DNA from: DATAEY01 sp045805565
GTDB taxonomy: Bacteria; Actinomycetota; Thermoleophilia; Solirubrobacterales; Solirubrobacteraceae
DNA length: 24,978 bases
Reading direction: 5' to 3'
Assembly: GCA_045805565.1 (NCBI GenBank)
Contig: JBJMKZ010000046.1
Coordinates: 1 to 24,978, forward strand
How positions within the stretch are numbered: position 1 is the stretch's first letter; every line of letters starts with the position of its first letter. Shown here piece after piece: positions 1-5,867 of this stretch. The notes beneath the pieces were generated by a model, which saw only the letters and a list, made by a program, of their open reading frames with translations, was not told where the DNA came from and searched no databases. The position numbers were made by a program, and so were the translations under genes.

Positions 1-1219
1 CCACCACCTGGATCGTGTCGAGCAGGTCGTCGAGCCCCTGCTTGGTCTTGGCGGACACGTCCACGAACTCCGTCTCGCCGCCCCACTCGGCCGGCTGCAG
101 GTCGTGCTGGCTCATCTCGGAGCGCACGCGCTCGGGCTGGGCGCCCTCCTTGTCGATCTTGTTGACCGCGACGACGATCGGGACGTCCGCCGCCTTGGCG
201 TGGTCGATCGCCTCGTCGGTCTGGGGCTTGGCCCCGTCGTCGGCCGCTACCACTATGACCGCGATGTCGGTCACCCGGGCGCCCCGCGCCCGCATGGCGG
301 TGAACGCCTCGTGCCCGGGCGTGTCGAGGAAGGTGACCGCCCTGCCGTTGTGGCGAACCTGGTAGGCGCCGATGTGCTGGGTGATGCCGCCCGCCTCACC
401 CGCCGCCACCTCGGTCTCGCGGATCGCGTCCAGCAGCGACGTCTTGCCGTGGTCGACGTGGCCCATGATGGTGACCACGGGCGGCCGCTCCACGAGCTCC
501 TCCTCGGCGTCCTCGAAGACCGGCTCGGCGTCGACCTCGTCGGCCACGTGGACGATCTCGATCTCCTTGCCGAATTCGGTGGCCAGGACCTGGATCGCCT
601 CGTCGGCCAGTGTCTGGTTCTGGGTCGCCATGTCGCCCAGCTCCATCAGCTTCATGATCACCTGGGGCAGGGGCAGGCCCAACGACTCGGCCGCCTGCTT
701 GACCGTCGAGCCCGAGTTGATGCGAATGGTGTCGACCGCGGTGGCGATCGACGGGTCCTGCGGGGTGGGCTCCCGGTAGGTGCCACGCCGACGCCGCCCG
801 CGGCGCTGGCGGCGCGGCGGCTGGGTCGCCGGGCCGCGCCCGTCGGGCCGGCGGGACGCCTGCGAGTCGATGACCACCCGGCGCCGCCCGGCGGCGCTGC
901 CGGGAGCCCGCTCGCCGGCCAGCGAGGAGCGCGTGGGCCGCTGCTTGGGAGCGCCGTCGCCGGTCCGGCCGGGGGGCGGCGAGCCAGGAGCGGGAGCGCC
1001 GGCCGCGGGTGACGCCGGGCGCGCGGGCGCGGGCTCGGCGGCGGGCCCAGCGGGCGCCGGGGCGACGCCGCCGGCTTCGAGGGCCCGCAGGGCGTCGGCC
1101 TCCTCGACCGAGGAGGCGGCCGCCTTCGCCTCGATCCCGGCGGCATTGAGCTTGTCGAGCAGGTCCTTGCTGGTCAGCCCCCGCTCCTTGGCGATCTCGT
1201 GAACGCGCTTGCGTGCCAT
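1..1219 (-). CDS. infB: Translation initiation factor IF-2 (N-terminal 406 residues; runs off left edge)
   Basis: IF-2 is the GTPase that brings initiator tRNA to the 30S subunit and promotes subunit joining. The ATG is at 1219. Residues 1-50 form an IF2_N domain (MARKRVHEIAKERGLTSKDL). A Pro/Ala/Arg-rich linker follows to about residue 155, then a second IF2_N-like domain (SGSTVKQAAESLGLPLPQVI). The G domain starts with G1 motif GHVDHGKT at residues 253-260, followed by GGITQHIGA (G2), DTPGHEAFT (G3) and NKID (G4). The rest of the G domain and domains II-IV lie beyond the window. The start overlaps the ylxR stop as TGATG, so the two are probably translationally coupled. It is the last visible gene of rimP-nusA-ylxR-infB. 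Identification is secure; only the 3' end is missing. Confidence 0.97.
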   Translation of the reverse strand, partial: MARKRVHEIAKERGLTSKDLLDKLNAAGIEAKAAASSVEEADALRALEAGGVAPAPAGPAAEPAPARPASPAAGAPAPGSPPPGRTGDGAPKQRPTRSSLAGERAPGSAAGRRRVVIDSQASRRPDGRGPATQPPRRQRRGRRRRGTYREPTPQDPSIATAVDTIRINSGSTVKQAAESLGLPLPQVIMKLMELGDMATQNQTLADEAIQVLATEFGKEIEIVHVADEVDAEPVFEDAEEELVERPPVVTIMGHVDHGKTSLLDAIRETEVAAGEAGGITQHIGAYQVRHNGRAVTFLDTPGHEAFTAMRARGARVTDIAVIVVAADDGAKPQTDEAIDHAKAADVPIVVAVNKIDKEGAQPERVRSEMSQHDLQPAEWGGETEFVDVSAKTKQGLDDLLDTIQVV

Positions 1220-1548
1220 CAGTCAATGAAGTTTAGGGCGTCGTCTGACACGGTCACCGGGCGCCGCAACGCCCGCGCGAAGGCGCGCCTTCGCACGGCG
1301 GCCTCGAGGCAACCCGGCGCCGGATGCACGTACGCCCCGCGCCCGGCCAGGCGCCGGCCGGGATCGGGCACCGCCTCGGCGCCCGCGACCGCGAAACGCA
1401 GCAGCTCGCGCTGCGGCGCCACCCGCCCGCATCCCACGCACGTGCGCTCGGCGGGCGCCCGGTCAGGCCGGCGCCGTCTCGTCGCCCGCCTGCTCGCGGC
1501 CGGCGACGGCCTCGCTGGGCGCCTCGCCGGCGTCGGAGGGCTCGACAT
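1219..1548 (-). CDS. ylxR: YlxR family RNA-binding protein (start uncertain)
   Basis: YlxR proteins are small, basic RNA/nucleic-acid-binding proteins almost always encoded between nusA and infB. The family signature is clear: RTCVGCGRVAPQRELLRF followed by GRGAYVHP and a further Cys, then a basic C-terminus ending LNFID. The stop TGA shares bases with the infB ATG. The start is a problem. Upstream of RTCVGC there is no ATG, GTG or TTG in frame until the ATG at 1548. That codon lies 86 nt inside nusA and adds an Arg/Pro-rich leader of about 35 residues. The alternative GTG at 1437 would cut into the signature itself. I use 1548 as the nearest start that keeps the domain whole, with low confidence in that boundary. 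Confidence 0.85.
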   Translation of the reverse strand: MSSPPTPARRPARPSPAASRRATRRRRPDRAPAERTCVGCGRVAPQRELLRFAVAGAEAVPDPGRRLAGRGAYVHPAPGCLEAAVRRRAFARALRRPVTVSDDALNFID

Positions 1549-3046
1549 CGGTGGGCACCCGCTCCTTGGGGGTCTCGGCGGGGACTTCGGCCGCGGGGGG
1601 TGCCGAGGGCGCGTCGCCGGTGGGTGAGGAGGACGGCTCCGGCAGCTCCTCGGGGCTGGGCTGGACCGCCGTCTCCCCCGCCGCCACCTCCTCGGCGGCC
1701 CCGTCGGCCGGCTCCTGCACCGGCGAACCGGACGCCGGGGCGGCCGTCTCGACCGGGGCTTCCGCCTCGGCTTCGGGCGGTGCACCGGTGAGCGACCGGA
1801 CGTCGTCGCCCTCGACGCCGTTCAGCGCTTGGTGAAGCTCCAGGCCGCAGTACCGGGACCCCGGCAGCGCGGCGTTCGGGCAGCGCCGTCCGTTGGCCAT
1901 GATGGCGGCGCAGCGGCCGCCCTGCTGCTCCTCCTCGTAGCCGTGCTCGGCCTCCTCGGCCGCGAATTCGGTCTCGGACTTGATGTCCACCCGCCAGCCG
2001 GTGAGTCGGGCCGCCAGCCGCGCGTTCTGGCCCTCGCGGCCGATCGCCAGCGAGAGCTGGTCGTCGGGCACCACGACGGTCGCCTGGCGACCCTCGTCGT
2101 CGACCAGCACCTCGCGGACCCGGGCGGGCGACAGCGCCTTGGCCACGAAGCGGGCGGGCTCCTCGTTGTACGGGATGATGTCGATCTTCTCGCCTCGCAG
2201 CTCGGAGACCACCATGCGCACGCGGGAGCCCCGGGGCCCGACGCAGGCCCCGACCGGGTCGACGCCGTCGGCGTGGGAGACCACCGCGATCTTGGAGCGG
2301 TATCCGGGCTCGCGGGCGACGTCTGTGATCTCGACCAGGCCGTCGGCGATCTCGGGGACCTCGAGCTCGAACAGCTTCTTGATCAGCTCGGGATCGCGGC
2401 GCGAGACGATGATGCTGGGCCCCTTGGTCGAGGCCGAGACCTCCTTGATCACCGCCTTGATGCGACCCGAGTGCTCGTAGCGCTCGCCGTCGACCTGCTC
2501 GGACTTGGGCAGCAGCGCCTCGACGCGCTCGCGCAGCTGGACCAGCGTGTAGCGCGAGTCCGACTGCTGGACCAGGCCCGTGACCAGCTCCCCGACGCGG
2601 TCGCGGTACTCCTCGAACATCATGTCGCGCTCGGCCTCGCGGATCCGCTGCAGGATCACCTGCTTGGCGGTCTGGGCGGCGATGCGCCCGAAGTCGTCGG
2701 GAGTCACATCGCGCTCGTCGATCTGGTCTCGGTACTCCTCGAACTTGACGGGGTCGATCTCGGGATCCTCGGGCTCCCGGGCCTCGCCGGTCTCGGGGTC
2801 GATCGTCGTCCCCTCGTCGATCGTCTCGACGATCAGCTGGGCCTCGAGCCGCTCGGGGATGAGCAGCTCGTAGACGGTGAAATCGCCGGTCTCGCGGTCC
2901 ATCTCCACGCGGGCGTACTTCGCCGATCCCGGTGTCTTCTTGTAGGCGGACAGGAGCGCGTCCTCCAGCGCCTCGAACAGGCGGTCCGGGGCGATGCCCT
3001 TCTCGGCGGCCAGGGCCCGGGCGGCTTCGAGGATCTCTCTGGACAT
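1463..3046 (-). CDS. nusA: Transcription termination/antitermination factor NusA with extra C-terminal Cys/His motif
   Basis: NusA binds RNA polymerase and nascent RNA and modulates pausing, intrinsic termination and antitermination. The 527-residue protein starts MSREILEAARALAAEKGI. It has the N-terminal RNAP-binding domain (about 1-125), an S1 domain (about 135-200) and two KH domains (about 230-355, with GACVGPRGSRV and LAIGREGQNARLAA). After the KH domains it departs from the short form of the family: residues 378-405 contain C379, C389, C400 and H405 in a compact basic stretch (GRCAAIMANGRRCPNAALPG), which looks like a small zinc-binding motif. A Pro/Glu/Ala-rich acidic tail of about 120 residues follows. 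The start ATG lies 3 nt after the rimP stop, and GGGGGAG overlaps that stop as a ribosome-binding site. Confidence 0.97.
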   Translation of the reverse strand: MSREILEAARALAAEKGIAPDRLFEALEDALLSAYKKTPGSAKYARVEMDRETGDFTVYELLIPERLEAQLIVETIDEGTTIDPETGEAREPEDPEIDPVKFEEYRDQIDERDVTPDDFGRIAAQTAKQVILQRIREAERDMMFEEYRDRVGELVTGLVQQSDSRYTLVQLRERVEALLPKSEQVDGERYEHSGRIKAVIKEVSASTKGPSIIVSRRDPELIKKLFELEVPEIADGLVEITDVAREPGYRSKIAVVSHADGVDPVGACVGPRGSRVRMVVSELRGEKIDIIPYNEEPARFVAKALSPARVREVLVDDEGRQATVVVPDDQLSLAIGREGQNARLAARLTGWRVDIKSETEFAAEEAEHGYEEEQQGGRCAAIMANGRRCPNAALPGSRYCGLELHQALNGVEGDDVRSLTGAPPEAEAEAPVETAAPASGSPVQEPADGAAEEVAAGETAVQPSPEELPEPSSSPTGDAPSAPPAAEVPAETPKERVPTDVEPSDAGEAPSEAVAGREQAGDETAPA

Positions 3047-3049
3047 GCC

Positions 3050-3505
3050 TTACTCCCCCAACAGGTTCGATCGCTGGATGTCGCCGTACGGGATCGACAC
3101 GACGCCGTCGGCTGCCGCCACGGTCACGTCGCGCTCCGATGCGCCCACCAGCTCGCCGGTGAAGCTGCGGCGCGCGGCGGCCTGGGCGCAGGCGGCCGAT
3201 CCGGGATCCGGCCCCGAGCGGGGTCCACGGGTGCGGATGCGCGCGCGGCGGCCGAGGTAACGGCGGAAGTGCGTCGGCTTGGTGAGCGGCCTCTCGCGCC
3301 CGGGGGAGGACACCTCGAGCGAGTACGTCGCCCGCAGCGGGGCGAGATGCCGCGAGACCCGCTCGCAAAGCTCCAGCGTGACCCCGGACGGGCTGTCGAT
3401 GAACACGCGCAGCGTGCCGCCGCCGACCACCTCCGCCAACAGCACCTCGACCTCGGGCTCGACCGCCACCAGGCGGGCCTCGATGTCCGCTTGAATCCCG
3501 CTCAT
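3050..3505 (-). CDS. rimP: Ribosome maturation factor RimP
   Basis: RimP helps assemble the 30S subunit. The protein is 151 residues, the usual length. It shows the N-terminal alpha/beta domain (LRVFIDSPSGVTLELCERVS) and the conserved SPGRERPLTKPTHFRRYLGR, then a C-terminal SH3-like domain ending VSIPYGDIQRSNLLGE. A short Gly/Pro/Ala-rich insertion (about residues 94-112) separates the two halves. The ATG at 3505 is preceded by GAAGGAG with only a 2-nt spacer, and that site begins only 3 nt after the U-tract of an intrinsic terminator. rimP is the first gene of rimP-nusA-ylxR-infB. Confidence 0.95.
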   Translation of the reverse strand: MSGIQADIEARLVAVEPEVEVLLAEVVGGGTLRVFIDSPSGVTLELCERVSRHLAPLRATYSLEVSSPGRERPLTKPTHFRRYLGRRARIRTRGPRSGPDPGSAACAQAAARRSFTGELVGASERDVTVAAADGVVSIPYGDIQRSNLLGE

Positions 3506-3517
3506 GTCTCCTTCATG

Positions 3518-3542
3518 AAAAAAGTGGGCGAGCGCCCACTTT
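3518..3542 (-). terminator. Intrinsic terminator in the rimP leader (candidate attenuator)
   Basis: Read on the minus strand, a perfect 9-bp stem AAAGTGGGC / GCCCACTTT with a GCTC loop is followed directly by T bases, giving a run of six to nine T depending on where the stem ends. There is no comparable T-run on the plus strand, so it is oriented with rimP. It ends 12 nt before the rimP ATG and sits inside the likely 5' leader. A second GC-rich hairpin (GCCGGCGC / GCGCCGGC, 3553-3571) lies upstream. It could instead end read-through from the MFS gene, but that transcript would have to cross a plus-strand gene first. Confidence 0.8.
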
Positions 3543-3588
3543 CGACCTCATCGCCGGCGCCCGGCGCCGGCACGAAAGCTGTAGGCGC

Positions 3589-3594
3589 AGGATA
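3589..3594 (-). promoter_or_regulatory. Candidate -10 box for the rimP-nusA-infB operon
   Basis: TATCCT on the minus strand, about 84 nt before the rimP start. A transcript starting near 3582 would carry a leader of roughly 77 nt that contains both the GC-rich hairpin and the terminator. No good -35 box is visible at 16-19 nt, so support is weak. Confidence 0.3.
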
Positions 3595-3642
3595 CCACCG
3601 CCCGCCTGGCGTCCCGGCGCCCGCACGCCGGGCGGCGGCTCG

Positions 3643-3648
3643 TATCGT
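3643..3648 (+). promoter_or_regulatory. Candidate -10 box giving a leaderless mRNA
   Basis: TATCGT ends 6 nt before the ATG at 3655, so transcription would begin at or next to the start codon. The downstream gene has no Shine-Dalgarno sequence, which fits a leaderless transcript, a common arrangement in actinobacteria. No clear -35 box is seen. Confidence 0.3.
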
Positions 3649-3654
3649 GACGCC

Positions 3655-4044
3655 ATGGGCGATGCCGCCATGTCAGGGCTGCGCGAGCTGGTCGACCGCT
3701 ACCTGGGCGCCCTCGAGGGCGACACTCGGCGCGTGGCGACCGACGAATGGGGACTGTCGGTCGAGGCGGCCGGCTGGCCGCTGCACGTCGGAGTCGCCCT
3801 GCGCGACGGCCTGCTTCGGGCCCAGGCCGAGGTGCTCGGCCCGGACCGGTTGGATCCCGAAGCGCTGCTGCGCTGGAACCGGGGCCTCCCGCTGGTCCGC
3901 TTCTCGCACACCGGTGCGGGGGGCGTCTACGTCGAGGGAGCGCTCCCCGGCGAGGCGGTGACCGAGGCGCGGCTCGACGCGTTCCTGGGGCTCCTGGTCC
4001 GCGTCGCCACCCAGGCCCGGGAGGCGGCGGCCGCAGGCGGCTAG
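3655..4044 (+). CDS. YbjN-like (type III secretion chaperone fold) small protein
   Basis: A 129-residue soluble protein with no signal peptide or membrane helix. Its layout resembles the YbjN / CesT-like fold: an N-terminal helix (ELVDRYLGALEGDTR), strands around WPLHVGVALRDGLLRAQAEV, a helix LDPEALLRWNRG, strands LVRFSHTGAGGVYVEGAL, and a long C-terminal helix. The function of such proteins in actinobacteria is not established. I chose the ATG at 3655 because a -10-like TATCGT places the transcript start there; ATG 3670 (MSGLRE) is an alternative. It is the only plus-strand protein gene in the interior of the window. Its TAG at 4042-4044 shares the CTAG palindrome with the stop of the opposing MFS gene. 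Confidence 0.75.
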   Translation: MGDAAMSGLRELVDRYLGALEGDTRRVATDEWGLSVEAAGWPLHVGVALRDGLLRAQAEVLGPDRLDPEALLRWNRGLPLVRFSHTGAGGVYVEGALPGEAVTEARLDAFLGLLVRVATQAREAAAAGG

Positions 4045-5435
4045 GCCGCCGCCACGGTGGCGGGCGCCTCCCCGCTGGTCTCCTCGAGGTCCCGCCGAGC
4101 GGTCTCGGGAAAGCGCAGCGCGACGATCACGGCGCCCAGGACGGCGAAGACCGCCAGCGCCGCGATCGCCCTTCCGAGGCCCAGGACGGGCGCGAGCGTC
4201 CCGGCGGTGGCCAGGCCGATCGCCGAGCCGGCGACCGTGGCCACCAGGACCAGGGTGCCCGCCCCGGAGCGCGCGCGGGTCGGGAACAGCTCCGAGCGGT
4301 AGGGGGCCAGCGCCGCCCCCGCCGCCGAGCCCAGCATGTTGCCGGCGATGGCGAGCAGCCACAGCGTCGCGCCGCCGGCCAGGAACATCCCGGCGAGCGC
4401 CAGCGTGGCGGCGATGCCCAGCGGCACGCCGACCACCTTGCGGCCGCGGAGGTCAGAAAGCCGTCCGCCGGCGACCAGCATCGGGACGGCAGGGATCCCG
4501 GTGAGCGCCAGGAAGAGCACGATCTCGAGCGGCGAGTAGCCGCGCACATCCTGGAGATAGCGGTTGAGGAACTCGGCGCTGGGAGCCAGGAAGACTGCGG
4601 CCAGCAGCGCGGTCCCGCCGACGAGCAGCAGGCGGGGCCCATAGGGCCTTCGCATCACCTCGCCATAGCCGTGACGCTCGCGGAGGTGGGCCAGGTAGCG
4701 GGGCGACTCCTGCAACAGGCGACCCGCGCCCAGCACCGCCGGCAGCGCCAGGAGCTGGGCCAGGTAGACCGCCGCGAACCCGACCCGGCCGGCCGCCGCC
4801 AGCGGGAGGACGGCCACCGCCAGCGCGAGCCCGGCGCCGTTGGCCAGCAGCACCGCCGACAGCGTGACCGCCCGGTTGGCCGCGGGCACGCTCTCCACCG
4901 CCAGCACGCCGAGGGCGATGCCCAACGCCGTGTCCAGGCAACGCAGGAGCACATGGGCGCCGATGTAGACCACGAACGACGGGGCGAGGGCGATCGACGC
5001 GGTCAGCAGGCAATGGGCGACCGCCGCCATGACCACGAAGCGCCGGCGCCCGACCCGGTCGGCGACCAACCCGAGGGCCAGGGCCAGCACGACGCCGATC
5101 CGCACCAGCGCCAGGCCGGTTCCCAGGGCGGCGTCCCCCACCCCGTAGACCTTGGCGGCATACGGGAGGGTCTGGGTCAGGAGCCCTCCCGTGCCTCCTC
5201 CGTAGCTCCACGCCGCAGAGATCAGGCAGATCGCTGCCACGCTCGCAGTCGTCCGCGGGTGCTGCGGGACGGGAGGCGCCCACCACGGCACGTGGGAGGG
5301 CAGGGGGCGCCCCGCCTCGACGGCGGCCTCGACCCGACGGGCGCGGCGCGCCACCAATGGCCTCCACAGCAGCCCGAAGTACGGGATGGCGAGGCGGTAG
5401 CGGACGACGGGACGGCCGTCGCGGCGCTCGAGCAC
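4041..5435 (-). CDS. MFS transporter, sugar-porter-like
   Basis: A 464-residue integral membrane protein with about 12 predicted helices after a cytoplasmic N-terminal stretch of about 60 residues. Major facilitator hallmarks are visible: LVADRVGRRRFVV between helices 2 and 3, and the equivalent SDLRGRKVVGVP in the second half. LLQESPRYLA after helix 6 and ELFPTRARSGAG in the second half resemble the PESPRYL and PTxxR signatures of the sugar porter / metabolite:proton symporter branch. The substrate cannot be told from sequence. The GTG at 5435 follows GAGGAGGC. The frame stays open upstream into the TPR gene but offers no better start. It lies 62 nt downstream of the TPR gene and overlaps the opposing YbjN-like gene by 3-4 nt at its end. 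Confidence 0.88.
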   Translation of the reverse strand: MLERRDGRPVVRYRLAIPYFGLLWRPLVARRARRVEAAVEAGRPLPSHVPWWAPPVPQHPRTTASVAAICLISAAWSYGGGTGGLLTQTLPYAAKVYGVGDAALGTGLALVRIGVVLALALGLVADRVGRRRFVVMAAVAHCLLTASIALAPSFVVYIGAHVLLRCLDTALGIALGVLAVESVPAANRAVTLSAVLLANGAGLALAVAVLPLAAAGRVGFAAVYLAQLLALPAVLGAGRLLQESPRYLAHLRERHGYGEVMRRPYGPRLLLVGGTALLAAVFLAPSAEFLNRYLQDVRGYSPLEIVLFLALTGIPAVPMLVAGGRLSDLRGRKVVGVPLGIAATLALAGMFLAGGATLWLLAIAGNMLGSAAGAALAPYRSELFPTRARSGAGTLVLVATVAGSAIGLATAGTLAPVLGLGRAIAALAVFAVLGAVIVALRFPETARRDLEETSGEAPATVAAA

Positions 5436-5497
5436 CGCCTCCTCGGCCAGCGGCAGCGCCGCCGCCGGAAGCTTCTCCTCGGTGGGCGCCCGCCGGG

Positions 5498-5857
5498 TCA
5501 GGCCGCCGCGCGCGCCCGGTCGCGGTAGATCCGGTAGTCGCGGCGGTCCGGGCGCAGCCCGGCGGCCAGCGCGAGCGGCGCCCGCGCCTCGGCGTGCCGG
5601 CCCAGCTGCTGCAGGGAACGCCCCAGGCAGAACAGCGCGTAGTGGTTGGTGGGCGCGCGCTCGACTATCGCCTCGAACTCCGTCCTCGCCTGCTCGTAGC
5701 GCCGGGCGTGGAAGAAGGCGCGACCGAGCGCCTCGCGTATGGAGGTCGGCCGCGGGTCCAGGTCGCGCGCTCGGGCGAGCGGCACGATGGCCGCGTGGTA
5801 GTCGCCCGACTCCAGCAGCTCCGTCCCGCGGCGGAAGAGGTCGTAGACCGAGTCCAC
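5498..5857 (-). CDS. Small TPR-repeat protein
   Basis: A 119-residue protein made almost entirely of three tetratricopeptide repeats: residues about 3-36 (LFRRGTELLESGDYHAAIVP), 37-70 (ALGRAFFHARRYEQARTEFE) and 71-104 (CLGRSLQQLGRHAEARAPLA). Each has the G/A/Y/A pattern of TPR helices. Such proteins act as scaffolds; the partner is unknown. The GTG at 5857 is 10 nt after the transglutaminase stop with no strong ribosome-binding site. The reading frame is open further upstream, but that part is an Arg/Pro-rich shadow of the transglutaminase gene. Its place at the end of the MoxR-DUF58-transglutaminase cassette suggests a linked role, which is inference. Confidence 0.85.
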   Translation of the reverse strand: MDSVYDLFRRGTELLESGDYHAAIVPLARARDLDPRPTSIREALGRAFFHARRYEQARTEFEAIVERAPTNHYALFCLGRSLQQLGRHAEARAPLALAAGLRPDRRDYRIYRDRARAAA

Positions 5858-5867
5858 GGTCGCCAGT

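Noticed and set aside
1021..1110. Pro/Ala-rich low-complexity stretch in the infB N-terminal region
   Set aside because: Actinobacterial IF-2 commonly has such a linker between its N-terminal domains.
3553..3571. GC-rich hairpin as a second terminator
   Set aside because: No T-run follows it on either strand; kept only as a possible leader structure.
1829..3961. A 710-codon open frame on the plus strand opposite nusA and rimP
   Set aside because: It mirrors the minus-strand genes; composition (Leu, Asp, Arg, Gly, His) is that expected from reading high-GC codons backwards, and nusA/rimP are certain.
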